Positions 1-7,063 of a DNA stretch of 29,139 nt are shown here, one piece after another. The translations under genes were made by a program, and so were the position numbers. The notes beneath the pieces are model-generated. The model did not search any database. It was not told where the DNA came from and saw only the letters and a program-made list of their open reading frames with translations. The stretch comes from Candidatus Cloacimonadota bacterium. GTDB lineage: Bacteria; Cloacimonadota; Cloacimonadia; Cloacimonadales; Cloacimonadaceae. The stretch spans positions 1 to 29,139 of the forward strand of contig JALNYD010000006.1 in the NCBI GenBank assembly GCA_023230025.1. The letters run 5' to 3'. Position 1 is the first letter of the stretch; the number at the start of each line of letters is the position of its first letter.

Positions 1-341
1 TCATTGATCCCACCGAATCCTATCAGGTCTGCGTATTTGACAAATCCGATCCCTCCGCTGAAGAATACACCTTCATTGCCGGGATGAAGGTTTCAGATGA
101 AGCCAAAGTGCCTGAAGGCATGATTGCCAACAAGACTCCGGCAGCCGAATACGCCGTGTTTGAACATCACGGTAGCCTGGAGAAAATGCATCAGACTTAT
201 GAGTATATCTTCGGCGTCTGGCTTGCGGAAAACGGCTATCAGATGGCAGAAGCGGACTCGCTGGAGATCTATGACCAGCGTTTCAATCCGGAGAGTGCGG
301 ATTCGATCTTTGAGATCTGGATTCCGATAATCAAAGCATAA
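1..341 (+). CDS. GyrI-like / AraC effector-binding domain protein, C-terminal part
   Basis: The gene enters from the left edge; the open frame runs from position 3 to a TAA at 339-341, leaving 112 codons. The protein resembles the C-terminal half of the GyrI-like small-molecule-binding (Bacterial transcription activator, effector-binding) fold: a YAVFEHHGSLEKMHQTYEYI segment at window residues 48-67, in which a strand is followed by a helix before the 'W' core, and a terminal 'IFEIWIPI' strand typical of the family's end. Family members are either the ligand-sensing part of AraC/MerR-type regulators or stand-alone domains; the DNA-binding part, if any, lies outside the window. An internal ATG at 84 exists but the frame is open and similar in character upstream, so I treat it as internal. 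The family call is from motif recognition only. Confidence 0.65.
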   Translation, partial: IDPTESYQVCVFDKSDPSAEEYTFIAGMKVSDEAKVPEGMIANKTPAAEYAVFEHHGSLEKMHQTYEYIFGVWLAENGYQMAEADSLEIYDQRFNPESADSIFEIWIPIIKA

Positions 342-350
342 ACAAACCAG

Positions 351-388
351 CCCCGAGTGCGGACGGTGCACAGTCCGTGGCTTTGGGG
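351..388 (+). other. Intergenic stem-loop between the GyrI-like gene and the Fpg-like gene
   Basis: CCCCGAG at 351-357 can pair with CTTTGGGG at 381-388 (one bulge, one G-T pair), with an inner GGAC (361-364)/GTCC (373-376) stem. No T-run follows, so it is not a standard intrinsic terminator. It could be a processing or attenuation hairpin. The function is inference. Confidence 0.3.
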
Positions 389-413
389 CACAAAGGCAGA
401 ACAAGGAGATAGG

Positions 414-1247
414 ATGTTTGAACTACCCGAAGCAATGGTTCTGACCCGGCAGATGAATGAGCATCTGTGCGGCAAAGTAATCGAAGATGGCTCTCTGGGC
501 AACAGCCCGCATAAGTTTGCCTGGTACAATCGTAGTGAAGCAGAGTTTCGCTCCCTGATAAAGGGAAAGAAAATCGGCAAGGCTTGGACGAAAGGTAGAT
601 GGATGATCATCGAGGTAGGCAGTGCGCATCATCTGGTCTTCGGAGAAACAGGCGGCAGCCTGATCCTGCACCGGGATCTTTCCACCATACCGGAAAAGTA
701 TCATTTCTTGTTGAGGTTTAGCGATCACAGTGCGCTCACCTTGAAAATACAGATGTGGGGAGCGATGGAGCTTTTCGATGCCGGAGATGAGCTGAATCGC
801 GCATATATCAGGGATATGGCTCCTACTCCACTGGACGAAGAATTCAGCCGGCAGTACTTCATGGATCTGGTGAAAAAACTGTGTTCAAGCGGTAAACGCA
901 GCGTGAAAAGCCTTTTGACTCAGGAACAGATTATCCCCGGTCTGGGCAATTCCTGCGCCCAGGACATTATGTTTGTCAGTGGTCAGCACCCCAGGAAAGA
1001 TCTTGCCAGTCTCAGCCAGCGTGAACTTAATCTGCTCCATGACTCCATATTGAGGATCGTCAACCAGATCATTGAATTGGGCGGCAGAAACGATGAAAGC
1101 GACCTCTTTGGCAATAAAGGCCGTTATCAAAGGATAATGGACGCTGCAGCAGTGGGAATGCCCTGCCCGAAGTGTGGGGAATCAGTCCAGAAGATCCAAT
1201 ACCTGGGAGGAGCCTGCTACTTCTGCCCGAATTGTCAGAACTTATAG
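414..1247 (+). CDS. Divergent Fpg/Nei-family DNA glycosylase-like protein
   Basis: This 277-residue protein has the Fpg/Nei architecture: an N-terminal helix starting MFELPEAMVL, a beta-sandwich, a helix-two-turn-helix with the signature QEQIIPGLGNSCAQDIMF (Fpg: D-Q..I.GIGN.YA.EIL), and a C-terminal zinc finger with Cys251, Cys254, Cys271 and Cys274. Classical members excise oxidised bases using the N-terminal proline. Here residue 2 is Phe, not Pro, and the finger residue that aligns with the phosphate-binding Arg is Gly266 (LGGACYFC). Glu3 is kept. The protein therefore probably belongs to the divergent 'Fpg-like' subfamily, and canonical glycosylase/lyase chemistry is doubtful. I chose ATG 414 because it gives the family N-terminus and has AAGGAGAT at 402-409; a longer frame from GTG 357 would add unrelated residues. 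It stands alone on the + strand, 72 bp after the previous stop. Confidence 0.88.
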   Translation: MFELPEAMVLTRQMNEHLCGKVIEDGSLGNSPHKFAWYNRSEAEFRSLIKGKKIGKAWTKGRWMIIEVGSAHHLVFGETGGSLILHRDLSTIPEKYHFLLRFSDHSALTLKIQMWGAMELFDAGDELNRAYIRDMAPTPLDEEFSRQYFMDLVKKLCSSGKRSVKSLLTQEQIIPGLGNSCAQDIMFVSGQHPRKDLASLSQRELNLLHDSILRIVNQIIELGGRNDESDLFGNKGRYQRIMDAAAVGMPCPKCGESVQKIQYLGGACYFCPNCQNL

Positions 1248-1424
1248 AATTGCCCTAAGGGTACCATCCCTCCAGCCATTGAAGGATTTCTGCCAGCTCT
1301 GGAAGTTGTATCCTGGCTGTCCTGGCATATCAACAGGATCAGAGAATTGCTGAATACCCAGGCCACGAAAATCCTTGACAGCAATGCCGCTTCCCGATTC
1401 CTGAGAAATAGTGTGAAAAAGCCC
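1242..1424 (-). pseudogene. Possible gene remnant, open frame of 60 codons without a usable start
   Basis: Reading leftwards, the frame between a TAA at 1427-1425 and a TAA at 1244-1242 is open for 60 codons. It encodes a peptide with a protein-like composition (for example SGIAVKDFRGLGIQQFSDP, then ...NFQSWQKSFNGWRDG...). The only ATG is at codon 33 and has no clear ribosome-binding site. It occupies the 200-bp gap between the Fpg-like gene and the dehydrogenase, antisense to both. It may be the C-terminal tail of a lost gene. I recognise no family, and chance is not excluded for a frame this short. Confidence 0.3.
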
Positions 1425-1447
1425 TTAGAAAAAGGAGAAATGGGAAT

Positions 1448-2980
1448 ATGCTAAAAGTCTCAATCGCCCCCGATGGCAGAGAATATCCTCTCCCCACCGA
1501 AGAAGAGAATGCCCAGGAACGTGAGCTTCTGAAAAAGATTACTGACGAGCAACGTGCATTGGGTCGCAAGATTGTAGCTGTGCAAGGCCTTGGTTTTGTA
1601 GGTTGCGTGATGGCTAGTGTGGTGGCAGACGCCACGGATAAAGATGGCAAACCTATTTATTTTGTTCATGGACATCAGCGAGCTTCCAAGAGATCATTTT
1701 GGAAAGTTCCTGTGATCAATACCGGAGTACCCCCGGTTAGTTCTTCCGATCCGGAAGTGCCGGAAATCTTCCACCGTACAGTGGTGGAAAAGAAGAACTT
1801 CCGCGCCACAAGCGAAGATAGCGTTTACAGCCTGGTTGACGTAGTGGTGGTGGATATTCAGTTGGATGCCACCAAGCCCGCCTTTGGTCAGGCTGAAAAG
1901 GGATATTGCGACATCACCGCTTTCCGGGAAGGCATCCGTATGCTGGGTCAACACATCCGGCCTGAATGTTTGGTATTGGTGGAGACCACTGTGCCTCCGG
2001 GAACCTGCGAGAAAGTTGTCAAACCAATTCTGGAAGAAGAGTTTACCAAGCGCGGCATTGATATTGTCAGCAATCCTCCTTTGGTGGCACATTCCTATGA
2101 ACGCGTAATGCCAGGTGCAAAATATGTATCATCCATCCGTGATTTCTGGAGAGTGTTTTCCGGAGTGAACCACAGGAGTATCGAGATGTGCCGTGAATTC
2201 CTGAGCAATGTATTGGATGTGGAGAACTTTCCGCTTACTCAACTGGACAGCACCAATGCCAGTGAGCTTTCCAAGACCATGGAAAACAGCTATCGCGCCA
2301 CCAATATTGCCCTCACTTTGGAATGGGCACGATTTGCCGAGCAGATCGGAGTGGATATCTTCAAGGTGCGCGATGCCATCCGCAAGCGTAAAGGTACGCA
2401 CGACAACCTCTTGCGTCCATCTCTGGGTGTAGGCGGATATTGCCTGACCAAGGATCCCGTATTGGCAAATTGGGCAATGGGTGCGCTCTTTGGGGTGGAA
2501 GGTCAGCTTTCAATGGCGATCAACAGCGTGAATATCAACGACACCATGCCGCTGCATACAATTGAGATCATTAAACGTGAATATAAAGAGCTGAAGAATC
2601 TGAAGATCGCCGTCTTGGGTGTTTCCTATCTGGAAAATGTTGGTGACACCAGACATAGCCCATCCAAGACCTTGGTGGAGTTTTTGCGCAAGGATCTGGC
2701 CGTGGTGCGTGCTCATGATCCCTATGTGGAACACTGGGATGAACTGGAAGAGGTGACGGTGGAAAAAGACATCGCCGGGACTCTGGAAGACGCCGATGTG
2801 GTGATCCTTGCAGTTGGTCATAATCAATATAAGAATCTGGAACCCAAAGCTTTGGTAGAGATGAGCAAGAAGCGCCCGATGATTGTGGACTGTTCAAACT
2901 TCCTCAGCGATGAAACCATCAATAAATACAAAGGCCTGGGCTGCATTGTGCGTGGCGTGGGCAAAGGCCATATAGTATAA
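1448..2980 (+). CDS. Nucleotide-sugar dehydrogenase (UDP-glucose/GDP-mannose dehydrogenase family)
   Basis: This is a 510-residue NAD-dependent four-electron dehydrogenase, expected to oxidise a UDP-sugar to the uronic acid for envelope or capsule polysaccharide. An N-terminal Rossmann motif GLGFVG lies at residues 47-52. It is followed by the VETTVPPGT segment, the central dimerisation helix with TNASELSKTMENSYRATNIA (family: AE..KL.ENTYR..NIA), the catalytic Cys332 in GVGGYCLTKDP, and a C-terminal UDP-binding domain starting near KIAVLGVSYL with DTRHSPS. Oddities: about 40 residues precede the Rossmann fold, where most members start within a few residues of it, and the usual GGHC is GGYC. 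These differences make substrate assignment unsafe. The start at ATG 1448 has AAAGGAG at 1431-1437. It is a single-gene unit with a strong terminator downstream. Confidence 0.9.
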   Translation: MLKVSIAPDGREYPLPTEEENAQERELLKKITDEQRALGRKIVAVQGLGFVGCVMASVVADATDKDGKPIYFVHGHQRASKRSFWKVPVINTGVPPVSSSDPEVPEIFHRTVVEKKNFRATSEDSVYSLVDVVVVDIQLDATKPAFGQAEKGYCDITAFREGIRMLGQHIRPECLVLVETTVPPGTCEKVVKPILEEEFTKRGIDIVSNPPLVAHSYERVMPGAKYVSSIRDFWRVFSGVNHRSIEMCREFLSNVLDVENFPLTQLDSTNASELSKTMENSYRATNIALTLEWARFAEQIGVDIFKVRDAIRKRKGTHDNLLRPSLGVGGYCLTKDPVLANWAMGALFGVEGQLSMAINSVNINDTMPLHTIEIIKREYKELKNLKIAVLGVSYLENVGDTRHSPSKTLVEFLRKDLAVVRAHDPYVEHWDELEEVTVEKDIAGTLEDADVVILAVGHNQYKNLEPKALVEMSKKRPMIVDCSNFLSDETINKYKGLGCIVRGVGKGHIV

Positions 2981-2986
2981 CTCCCC

Positions 2987-3013
2987 TGTGGAAACGGCAT
3001 CCTGCCGTTTGAA
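2987..3013 (+). repeat. Solo copy of the small-stem module of the composite palindromic repeat
   Basis: TGTGG is followed by a perfect 8-bp stem AAACGGCA (2992-2999)/TGCCGTTT (3004-3011) with a TTCC loop, then GA. The same layout, TGTGG-stem-4 nt loop-stem-GA, occurs at 4396-4422 with the stem AAGCGTCA/TGACGCTT. The two stems differ at two base pairs and each change is compensated on the other arm. It lies 6 nt after the dehydrogenase stop and before a separate T-tailed terminator. The large 25-bp palindrome found in the two full copies is absent here. Confidence 0.6.
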
Positions 3014-3039
3014 TAACACCCGGGTATTAGTAGATAATG

Positions 3040-3067
3040 GGGCGATTTATTTCGCCCCCCTTTTTTT
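3040..3067 (+). terminator. Rho-independent terminator after the nucleotide-sugar dehydrogenase
   Basis: A GGGGCGA stem (3040-3046) pairs with TCGCCCC (3053-3059), with a short A+T loop between them, and is followed by a run of seven or more T residues to 3067. The stem-plus-T-tract layout is that of an intrinsic terminator on the + strand. It ends the dehydrogenase unit 9 nt before the next start codon, so the following gene probably uses a promoter that overlaps this region or relies on read-through. Confidence 0.88.
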
Positions 3068-3076
3068 GGGGATGCA

Positions 3077-4258
3077 ATGACAGATATGAATAAAGACCGC
3101 GATCTCTACAGTGACGAGCTCAAGGAAATGCTGAGGCTCAGTTTGAAGAGGCATATTCAAGGCGAGTTTTCCAGTCATACTAACGATCCCATCTTTTACA
3201 CTCGGGAGAGCTACCCCATGGCAACCCGGATCGAGAATCTGCCCCTGTATCCTCATGAAATACCCGATCTTGTGCTAAGCTGGGCGCAACTGGATCGTCA
3301 AAGACCTCGCAGAATGGAAGACATCCTGGTGTTGGATTTGGAGACCACCGGTCTGGGCAGAGGGGGGACAATCGCCATTATGATCGGAGTGGGATATTAT
3401 CAAGAGGGAGAGTTCATTGTCGAGCAAATCTTCTTACCCGATCCGGATGCGGAGGAGCACTCTCTGGATCGGCTGCGGGAGCTGGTTGAAAGCCACAGCC
3501 TGCTGATTACCTTTAATGGCAAGACCTTCGATGTACCGGTTTTGGAATCGCGACTGCTCTATCATCAGATCTGGCTCAATCTCCGACAGATGGAACACCT
3601 GGATCTCCTGCATCTGGCGCGTAGGTTGTGGAAACGCAAACTGCCCTCCTGCGCTCTGGAAACCATTGAATATTACATTCTGGGGCATATCAGGGATAAA
3701 GAGTTGGACATCGAGGGTGGGGACATTCCGCAAAGCTATTTCCACTTTTTGATGACGGGTGAGGGAGAAATGATCAAGCGAGTGTTTATTCACAATCACC
3801 ATGATATTTTGCACACAGCGGCTCTCTTTACTCTGATCTGTGATAGCTGTGCCTACCCGCCTCCGGGAGGCATGGATATTCGCATCGACTATCACGCTTT
3901 GGCAAAGCTGTATCAAAGCCAGGGGCATGATGATACGGCAAAGTATATCCTGATTGACCTTTTGTCACAAGGCGAGATCCGCAAAGAAGTGCTCCATGAT
4001 CTGGGGATGATTTATAAGCGCGAGGCAAACATCGAAGGAGCTCTGGATAGCTTTGCGATTGCAACTGATCTGCAGGATCCCCCCTCCATGCTGGAATATG
4101 CCAAGCTGCTGGAAAAGCAGAAGCAATATAGCAGGGCCGCAGAAATCAGCCAGAGACTGCTGGAGCTGGAAAAGGGGCGATCAATGCTGAACCACAAAAG
4201 CATTGCCGCCCTGGAACACCGCATTGAACGGCTGGACAAGAAGCTGTCCAAGGGATAA
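3077..4258 (+). CDS. YprB-like RNase H-fold exonuclease domain protein with C-terminal TPRs
   Basis: This is a 393-residue predicted cytoplasmic protein. Residues from about 90 to 255 carry a DEDD-type exonuclease fold of the RNase_H_2/YprB family: LDLETTG near 93-99 gives the first two acidic residues, followed by LITFNGKTFDVPVLESR, EHLDLLHLARR and a terminal HNHHDILHTAALF with the last Asp. These correspond to motifs I, II and III, so metal-dependent nuclease activity looks intact. After residue 270 come helical repeats (YHALAKLYQSQGHDDTAKYI and following) that read as TPRs, probably for partner binding. The natural substrate of this family is not well defined. The start at ATG 3077 follows GGGG; ATG 3086 is an alternative. 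The gene is followed by a composite palindrome at 4309. Confidence 0.83.
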   Translation: MTDMNKDRDLYSDELKEMLRLSLKRHIQGEFSSHTNDPIFYTRESYPMATRIENLPLYPHEIPDLVLSWAQLDRQRPRRMEDILVLDLETTGLGRGGTIAIMIGVGYYQEGEFIVEQIFLPDPDAEEHSLDRLRELVESHSLLITFNGKTFDVPVLESRLLYHQIWLNLRQMEHLDLLHLARRLWKRKLPSCALETIEYYILGHIRDKELDIEGGDIPQSYFHFLMTGEGEMIKRVFIHNHHDILHTAALFTLICDSCAYPPPGGMDIRIDYHALAKLYQSQGHDDTAKYILIDLLSQGEIRKEVLHDLGMIYKREANIEGALDSFAIATDLQDPPSMLEYAKLLEKQKQYSRAAEISQRLLELEKGRSMLNHKSIAALEHRIERLDKKLSKG

Positions 4259-4308
4259 TCAATAAAGAGACTGAGAACTGCCTCTTCTTCCTCCCGGGTT
4301 CACGCTAT

Positions 4309-4420
4309 GTTCAGCACTATATCACCCCATAATTCCCCCGTGCCATGCGGAGATTATGGGGTGATATAGTGCTGAACTAGGGGTGAAGCATCGAGTGTGG
4401 AAGCGTCATCCTTGACGCTT
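4309..4420 (+). repeat. Composite palindromic repeat, full copy 1
   Basis: A perfect 25-bp inverted repeat (4309-4333 and 4353-4377; arm begins GTTCAGCACTATATCACC) encloses a 19-nt loop. A 23-nt spacer ending in GAGTGTGG leads to a second perfect 8-bp stem, AAGCGTCA (4401-4408)/TGACGCTT (4413-4420). The whole unit recurs inverted at 23077-23198. No T-run follows either stem. It fills most of the 315-bp gap between two convergent genes (stops at 4258 and 4574). The rest of that gap (4421-4573) shows no gene I can support, only a short frame on the - strand ending at 4486. Confidence 0.92.
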
Positions 4421-4573
4421 GATACCAAGATTTTCAACCAAGAGGCAAGAGGGATTCATAGATGTACACATCTTCCTGCTGGGGCTTATCTCTTAGTAAT
4501 CCTCATATACTCTTTTACTACGTGTTTGATGTAATTCTCTCTGTATCCCTCGTGCTTCTTGTTGACCACTTTT

Positions 4574-5182
4574 TTATAGCTTGATGCGGGAAAGGTTCTT
4601 CTGTAGTGTAGCCGGGCCAATACCCTTCACATTGGTTAGTTCCTGTACATCTTGAAATGGGCCATGCTCTTCCCTGTAAGTGATTATAGCCCTGGCTTTT
4701 ACTTCACCAATTCCCTTGAGACAGCAAAGTTCTTCCAGCCCAGCAGTATTGATATTGACGAAAGACATCTCCTGTTTGGCAGGTGTTGATTTCCCGGCTT
4801 GGGTTGCTACCGGCAAGAGGGAATCACCAAAGATCAACAGATTCGGCAGATTCTTTTGATAGGTCTTTGGGCCAATGCCCGGAACCTTGATCAGATCAAC
4901 AACGTTGACGAATGCTTGTCTATCCCGATATTCAAGAATATCCTCAGCTCGTTTTTCACCGATCCCGGAAAGAGTCATCAGCTCTGCCAGAGTAGCCGTG
5001 CGAATATCGATCATGAGTTTGTAGTCATCTTTCAACGCAATTGAAAGGCTATCCGCTGCCTGAGCCGGGAGTTGTTCACCCCCAGAAAGCCTTAGCCCAA
5101 TACCCAGGAGAAGAAAGAAAGCCAGAAAGAGCAGGATCTTCTGCTCTCCCTGGCTGAATAGATTGTTCAGACTGAGTTTCAT
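4574..5182 (-). CDS. ComEA-like membrane-anchored helix-hairpin-helix protein
   Basis: This 202-residue protein has one N-terminal membrane segment (about residues 16-33, KILLFLAFFLLLGIGLRL) and two ComEA-type double helix-hairpin-helix modules. The first spans about 57-113 (IDIRTATLAELMTLSGIGEK... VPGIGPKTY) and the second about 139-201 (VNINTAGLEELCCLKGIGEV... VKGIGPATL). The GIG turns are the non-specific DNA-backbone contacts. ComEA proteins bind incoming DNA on the outer face of the inner membrane during natural transformation; many bacteria have a single module, so the duplication is a modest oddity. It is the last gene of the - strand run, and its ATG overlaps the thioesterase stop by 4 nt (ATGA). 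No other competence gene is visible here, so a DNA-uptake role is inference. Confidence 0.85.
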   Translation of the reverse strand: MKLSLNNLFSQGEQKILLFLAFFLLLGIGLRLSGGEQLPAQAADSLSIALKDDYKLMIDIRTATLAELMTLSGIGEKRAEDILEYRDRQAFVNVVDLIKVPGIGPKTYQKNLPNLLIFGDSLLPVATQAGKSTPAKQEMSFVNINTAGLEELCCLKGIGEVKARAIITYREEHGPFQDVQELTNVKGIGPATLQKNLSRIKL

Positions 5183-5565
5183 GATCTGGGCAAAACGAAG
5201 ATCCCTTCTGCTTCGGCGTAGTTTCCAGAATCATCATAGATACGTGCAGCCGTTTTGATGGTTCTGCTTTTTGTATCTGTGATCCAACCCTCCAGATGGA
5301 GTTTGGATTCACTGGCCACAGAGCGCCGAAAGCTAACCTGCAAGCGTGCTGTGAAAGCTATTTTGCCAGAATTGATCACAGCTTTTGCCATCACTTCGTC
5401 CAAAAGCGTGCTGATGATGCCGCCATGAATCACTTTGGGATATCCCTCAAAGTGTTCGCTAAGAATCACTTCGCTGTGTGCATGACCGGCAGGATCATAA
5501 TGGAACTGCAGTTTCAGACCAATAGGATTAGAAGCACCACAGACGAAGCAGTTATCGTAGATCAT
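5179..5565 (-). CDS. PaaI-type hotdog thioesterase
   Basis: This is a 128-residue single hotdog domain. The N-terminal CFVCGASNPIGLKLQF motif and the HGGIISTLLDEVMAKA segment (residues about 48-63) are the hallmark of the 4HBT/PaaI acyl-CoA thioesterase superfamily; the HGG turn starts the active-site helix and the Asp/Glu in LLDE is the likely catalytic acid. The substrate is probably an acyl-CoA, but it cannot be told from the sequence. The gene overlaps its upstream neighbour by 4 nt (start ATG 5565 within the stop of the TlpA-like gene) and its downstream neighbour by 4 nt, so the three are translationally coupled. There is no obvious shared pathway with the neighbours. Confidence 0.88.
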   Translation of the reverse strand: MIYDNCFVCGASNPIGLKLQFHYDPAGHAHSEVILSEHFEGYPKVIHGGIISTLLDEVMAKAVINSGKIAFTARLQVSFRRSVASESKLHLEGWITDTKSRTIKTAARIYDDSGNYAEAEGIFVLPRS

Positions 5566-7022
5566 TGCTCTTTTAACAAGGCTTCAGTCCAGAAACTGAG
5601 TTTCTCCTCCAAATCCGGAGAAAAGCCTACCTGATTAAAGGCAATCCTTCCCATTGTATCGATCACCGTTATCTGAGGAATGGCCTCCACGTTGTAAGCC
5701 TTTTGCAGCTCGGGATTGCCCATCAGCAGAGTCATGCGGAAGGGATGTTCTTTGAAGTAGTCCTTTGCGGTCTGGGGATCTTTTTCCATCACATTCACTG
5801 AAAACACCTCAACTCCCTGAGGCATGGAGGTTTTCATCCATTCATCCAGCGCAGGCATAGCCATCCGGCAGGGACCGCACCAGGTAGCCCAGAAGTCCAG
5901 AATCAACACTTTGCCCTTCAGATCACTTAGCTTTATTAGTTTCCCCTGAGCATCTTCCAATTCCCAAAGTGGAGCAGGAGTTGTTGTCCGACTCTTCAAG
6001 GCTTCCGCTCTGCGGTCTTCTTTACCTGCAGCCCATTGCTGTTCAGCTTCACCGATCAGATCCTGCCAGCGGGGATCACTTTGCAAGGAGGCATAGCCAT
6101 CATCTGTCAAATCATGGATGGTCAAAGCTCCTGATTGCACGTGTGTGTCAAGCGCTTCAAATGCCTTATCCATATTCCCCACTTTGGCATAAACGGTAGG
6201 TAGCACTCCGGCAAAATCTGCGCTATCAGCTATATAGGGTTGCTCGGCTAGAAACTGCGCCAGGGCTTGGGAATCCTGGATATCGCCCAGGAACTTCAGA
6301 TATTGATTATGATATACGCCCAGGCTATCCTGTGGCTCGATGTAACCCGAACTGATATAACCGGAAACAAAAATCGGCAATCTACTCTTGATCAGATCAA
6401 TATCCTGATTGGCTACGGCAAAATCATGGAGTTGACTCCATATCGAAACCAGAGCTTGCTGATCCGTGATCCGGGAAAGATAGTTCCTGGCTTCAGCAGT
6501 TTTACTCTGAGCATTGTGGAGTTCAAACAACGTAATCAACAGATACGCATCATCGGGGTATTTGTTCAAGCCTTGTTGCAGCAGCTTGATATCGTCATTG
6601 GCAGAGGCCAGGATCACTGAAGTATCTTCAGCCTCATGGATTTGCTCACTTCTGCTCACGGTAAAGAGACGGTAGAGCCAATAGTGTTCAGGATATTTTG
6701 CCAGCAGACGTTTGGATTCCTGGATTTGCACGGAGTTATCTGCAAAGCGCAGGTTCAGATATAGATAATCCGGATCGTCTGGATTCAGAGATGCTAATCT
6801 GCTATAGTGTTCCTGCATAGCATCCTTATCGATGTAGCTCCAAAGGCTTTGGAGCCGGCGATGATCTTCCAGGCTCTGGATTTGGGGAAGATACTTTGCA
6901 ATCAGAGCTTTCTGCTCCTCCGCAGTGCTATCCTGCGAGAATTGGGAAAACAACTCATCAATCGGCCCGGCAAAGGCCAGGCTGAACACAAAGATAAACA
7001 CGAGCCACAACCATGATTTCAT
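5562..7022 (-). CDS. Exported TPR-like protein with C-terminal TlpA-type thioredoxin domain
   Basis: This 486-residue protein starts with a signal peptide (MKSWLWLVFIFVFSLAFAG). Residues 25-340 are almost all helical and look like TPR-type repeats (for example SYIDKDAMQEHYSRLASLNP, DDAYLLITLFELHNAQSKTA). Residues 345-486 form a TlpA/ResA-like thioredoxin domain with the redox pair Cys382-Cys385 in FWATWCGPCRM and the cis-proline loop AIPQITVID. The expected role is periplasmic thiol-disulfide exchange, with the repeats holding the substrate or partner. The start ATG 7022 has a strong AGGAGG 6 nt upstream. A 41-bp gap separates it from pgi, so it may be co-transcribed. The helical-repeat assignment is by pattern only; the thioredoxin domain is certain. 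Confidence 0.9.
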   Translation of the reverse strand: MKSWLWLVFIFVFSLAFAGPIDELFSQFSQDSTAEEQKALIAKYLPQIQSLEDHRRLQSLWSYIDKDAMQEHYSRLASLNPDDPDYLYLNLRFADNSVQIQESKRLLAKYPEHYWLYRLFTVSRSEQIHEAEDTSVILASANDDIKLLQQGLNKYPDDAYLLITLFELHNAQSKTAEARNYLSRITDQQALVSIWSQLHDFAVANQDIDLIKSRLPIFVSGYISSGYIEPQDSLGVYHNQYLKFLGDIQDSQALAQFLAEQPYIADSADFAGVLPTVYAKVGNMDKAFEALDTHVQSGALTIHDLTDDGYASLQSDPRWQDLIGEAEQQWAAGKEDRRAEALKSRTTTPAPLWELEDAQGKLIKLSDLKGKVLILDFWATWCGPCRMAMPALDEWMKTSMPQGVEVFSVNVMEKDPQTAKDYFKEHPFRMTLLMGNPELQKAYNVEAIPQITVIDTMGRIAFNQVGFSPDLEEKLSFWTEALLKEQ

Positions 7023-7063
7023 GGGATTCCTCCTTGTAAACAGGTATTTATATGTTGATTGGC

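Noticed and set aside
4486..4620. A short - strand frame (about 45 codons, ending ...EYMRITKR) overlapping the end of the comEA-like gene in another frame
   Set aside because: It has no start codon with a ribosome-binding site and most of the upstream half lies inside the comEA-like frame. The Lys/Tyr-rich tail looks protein-like, but the evidence is too thin.
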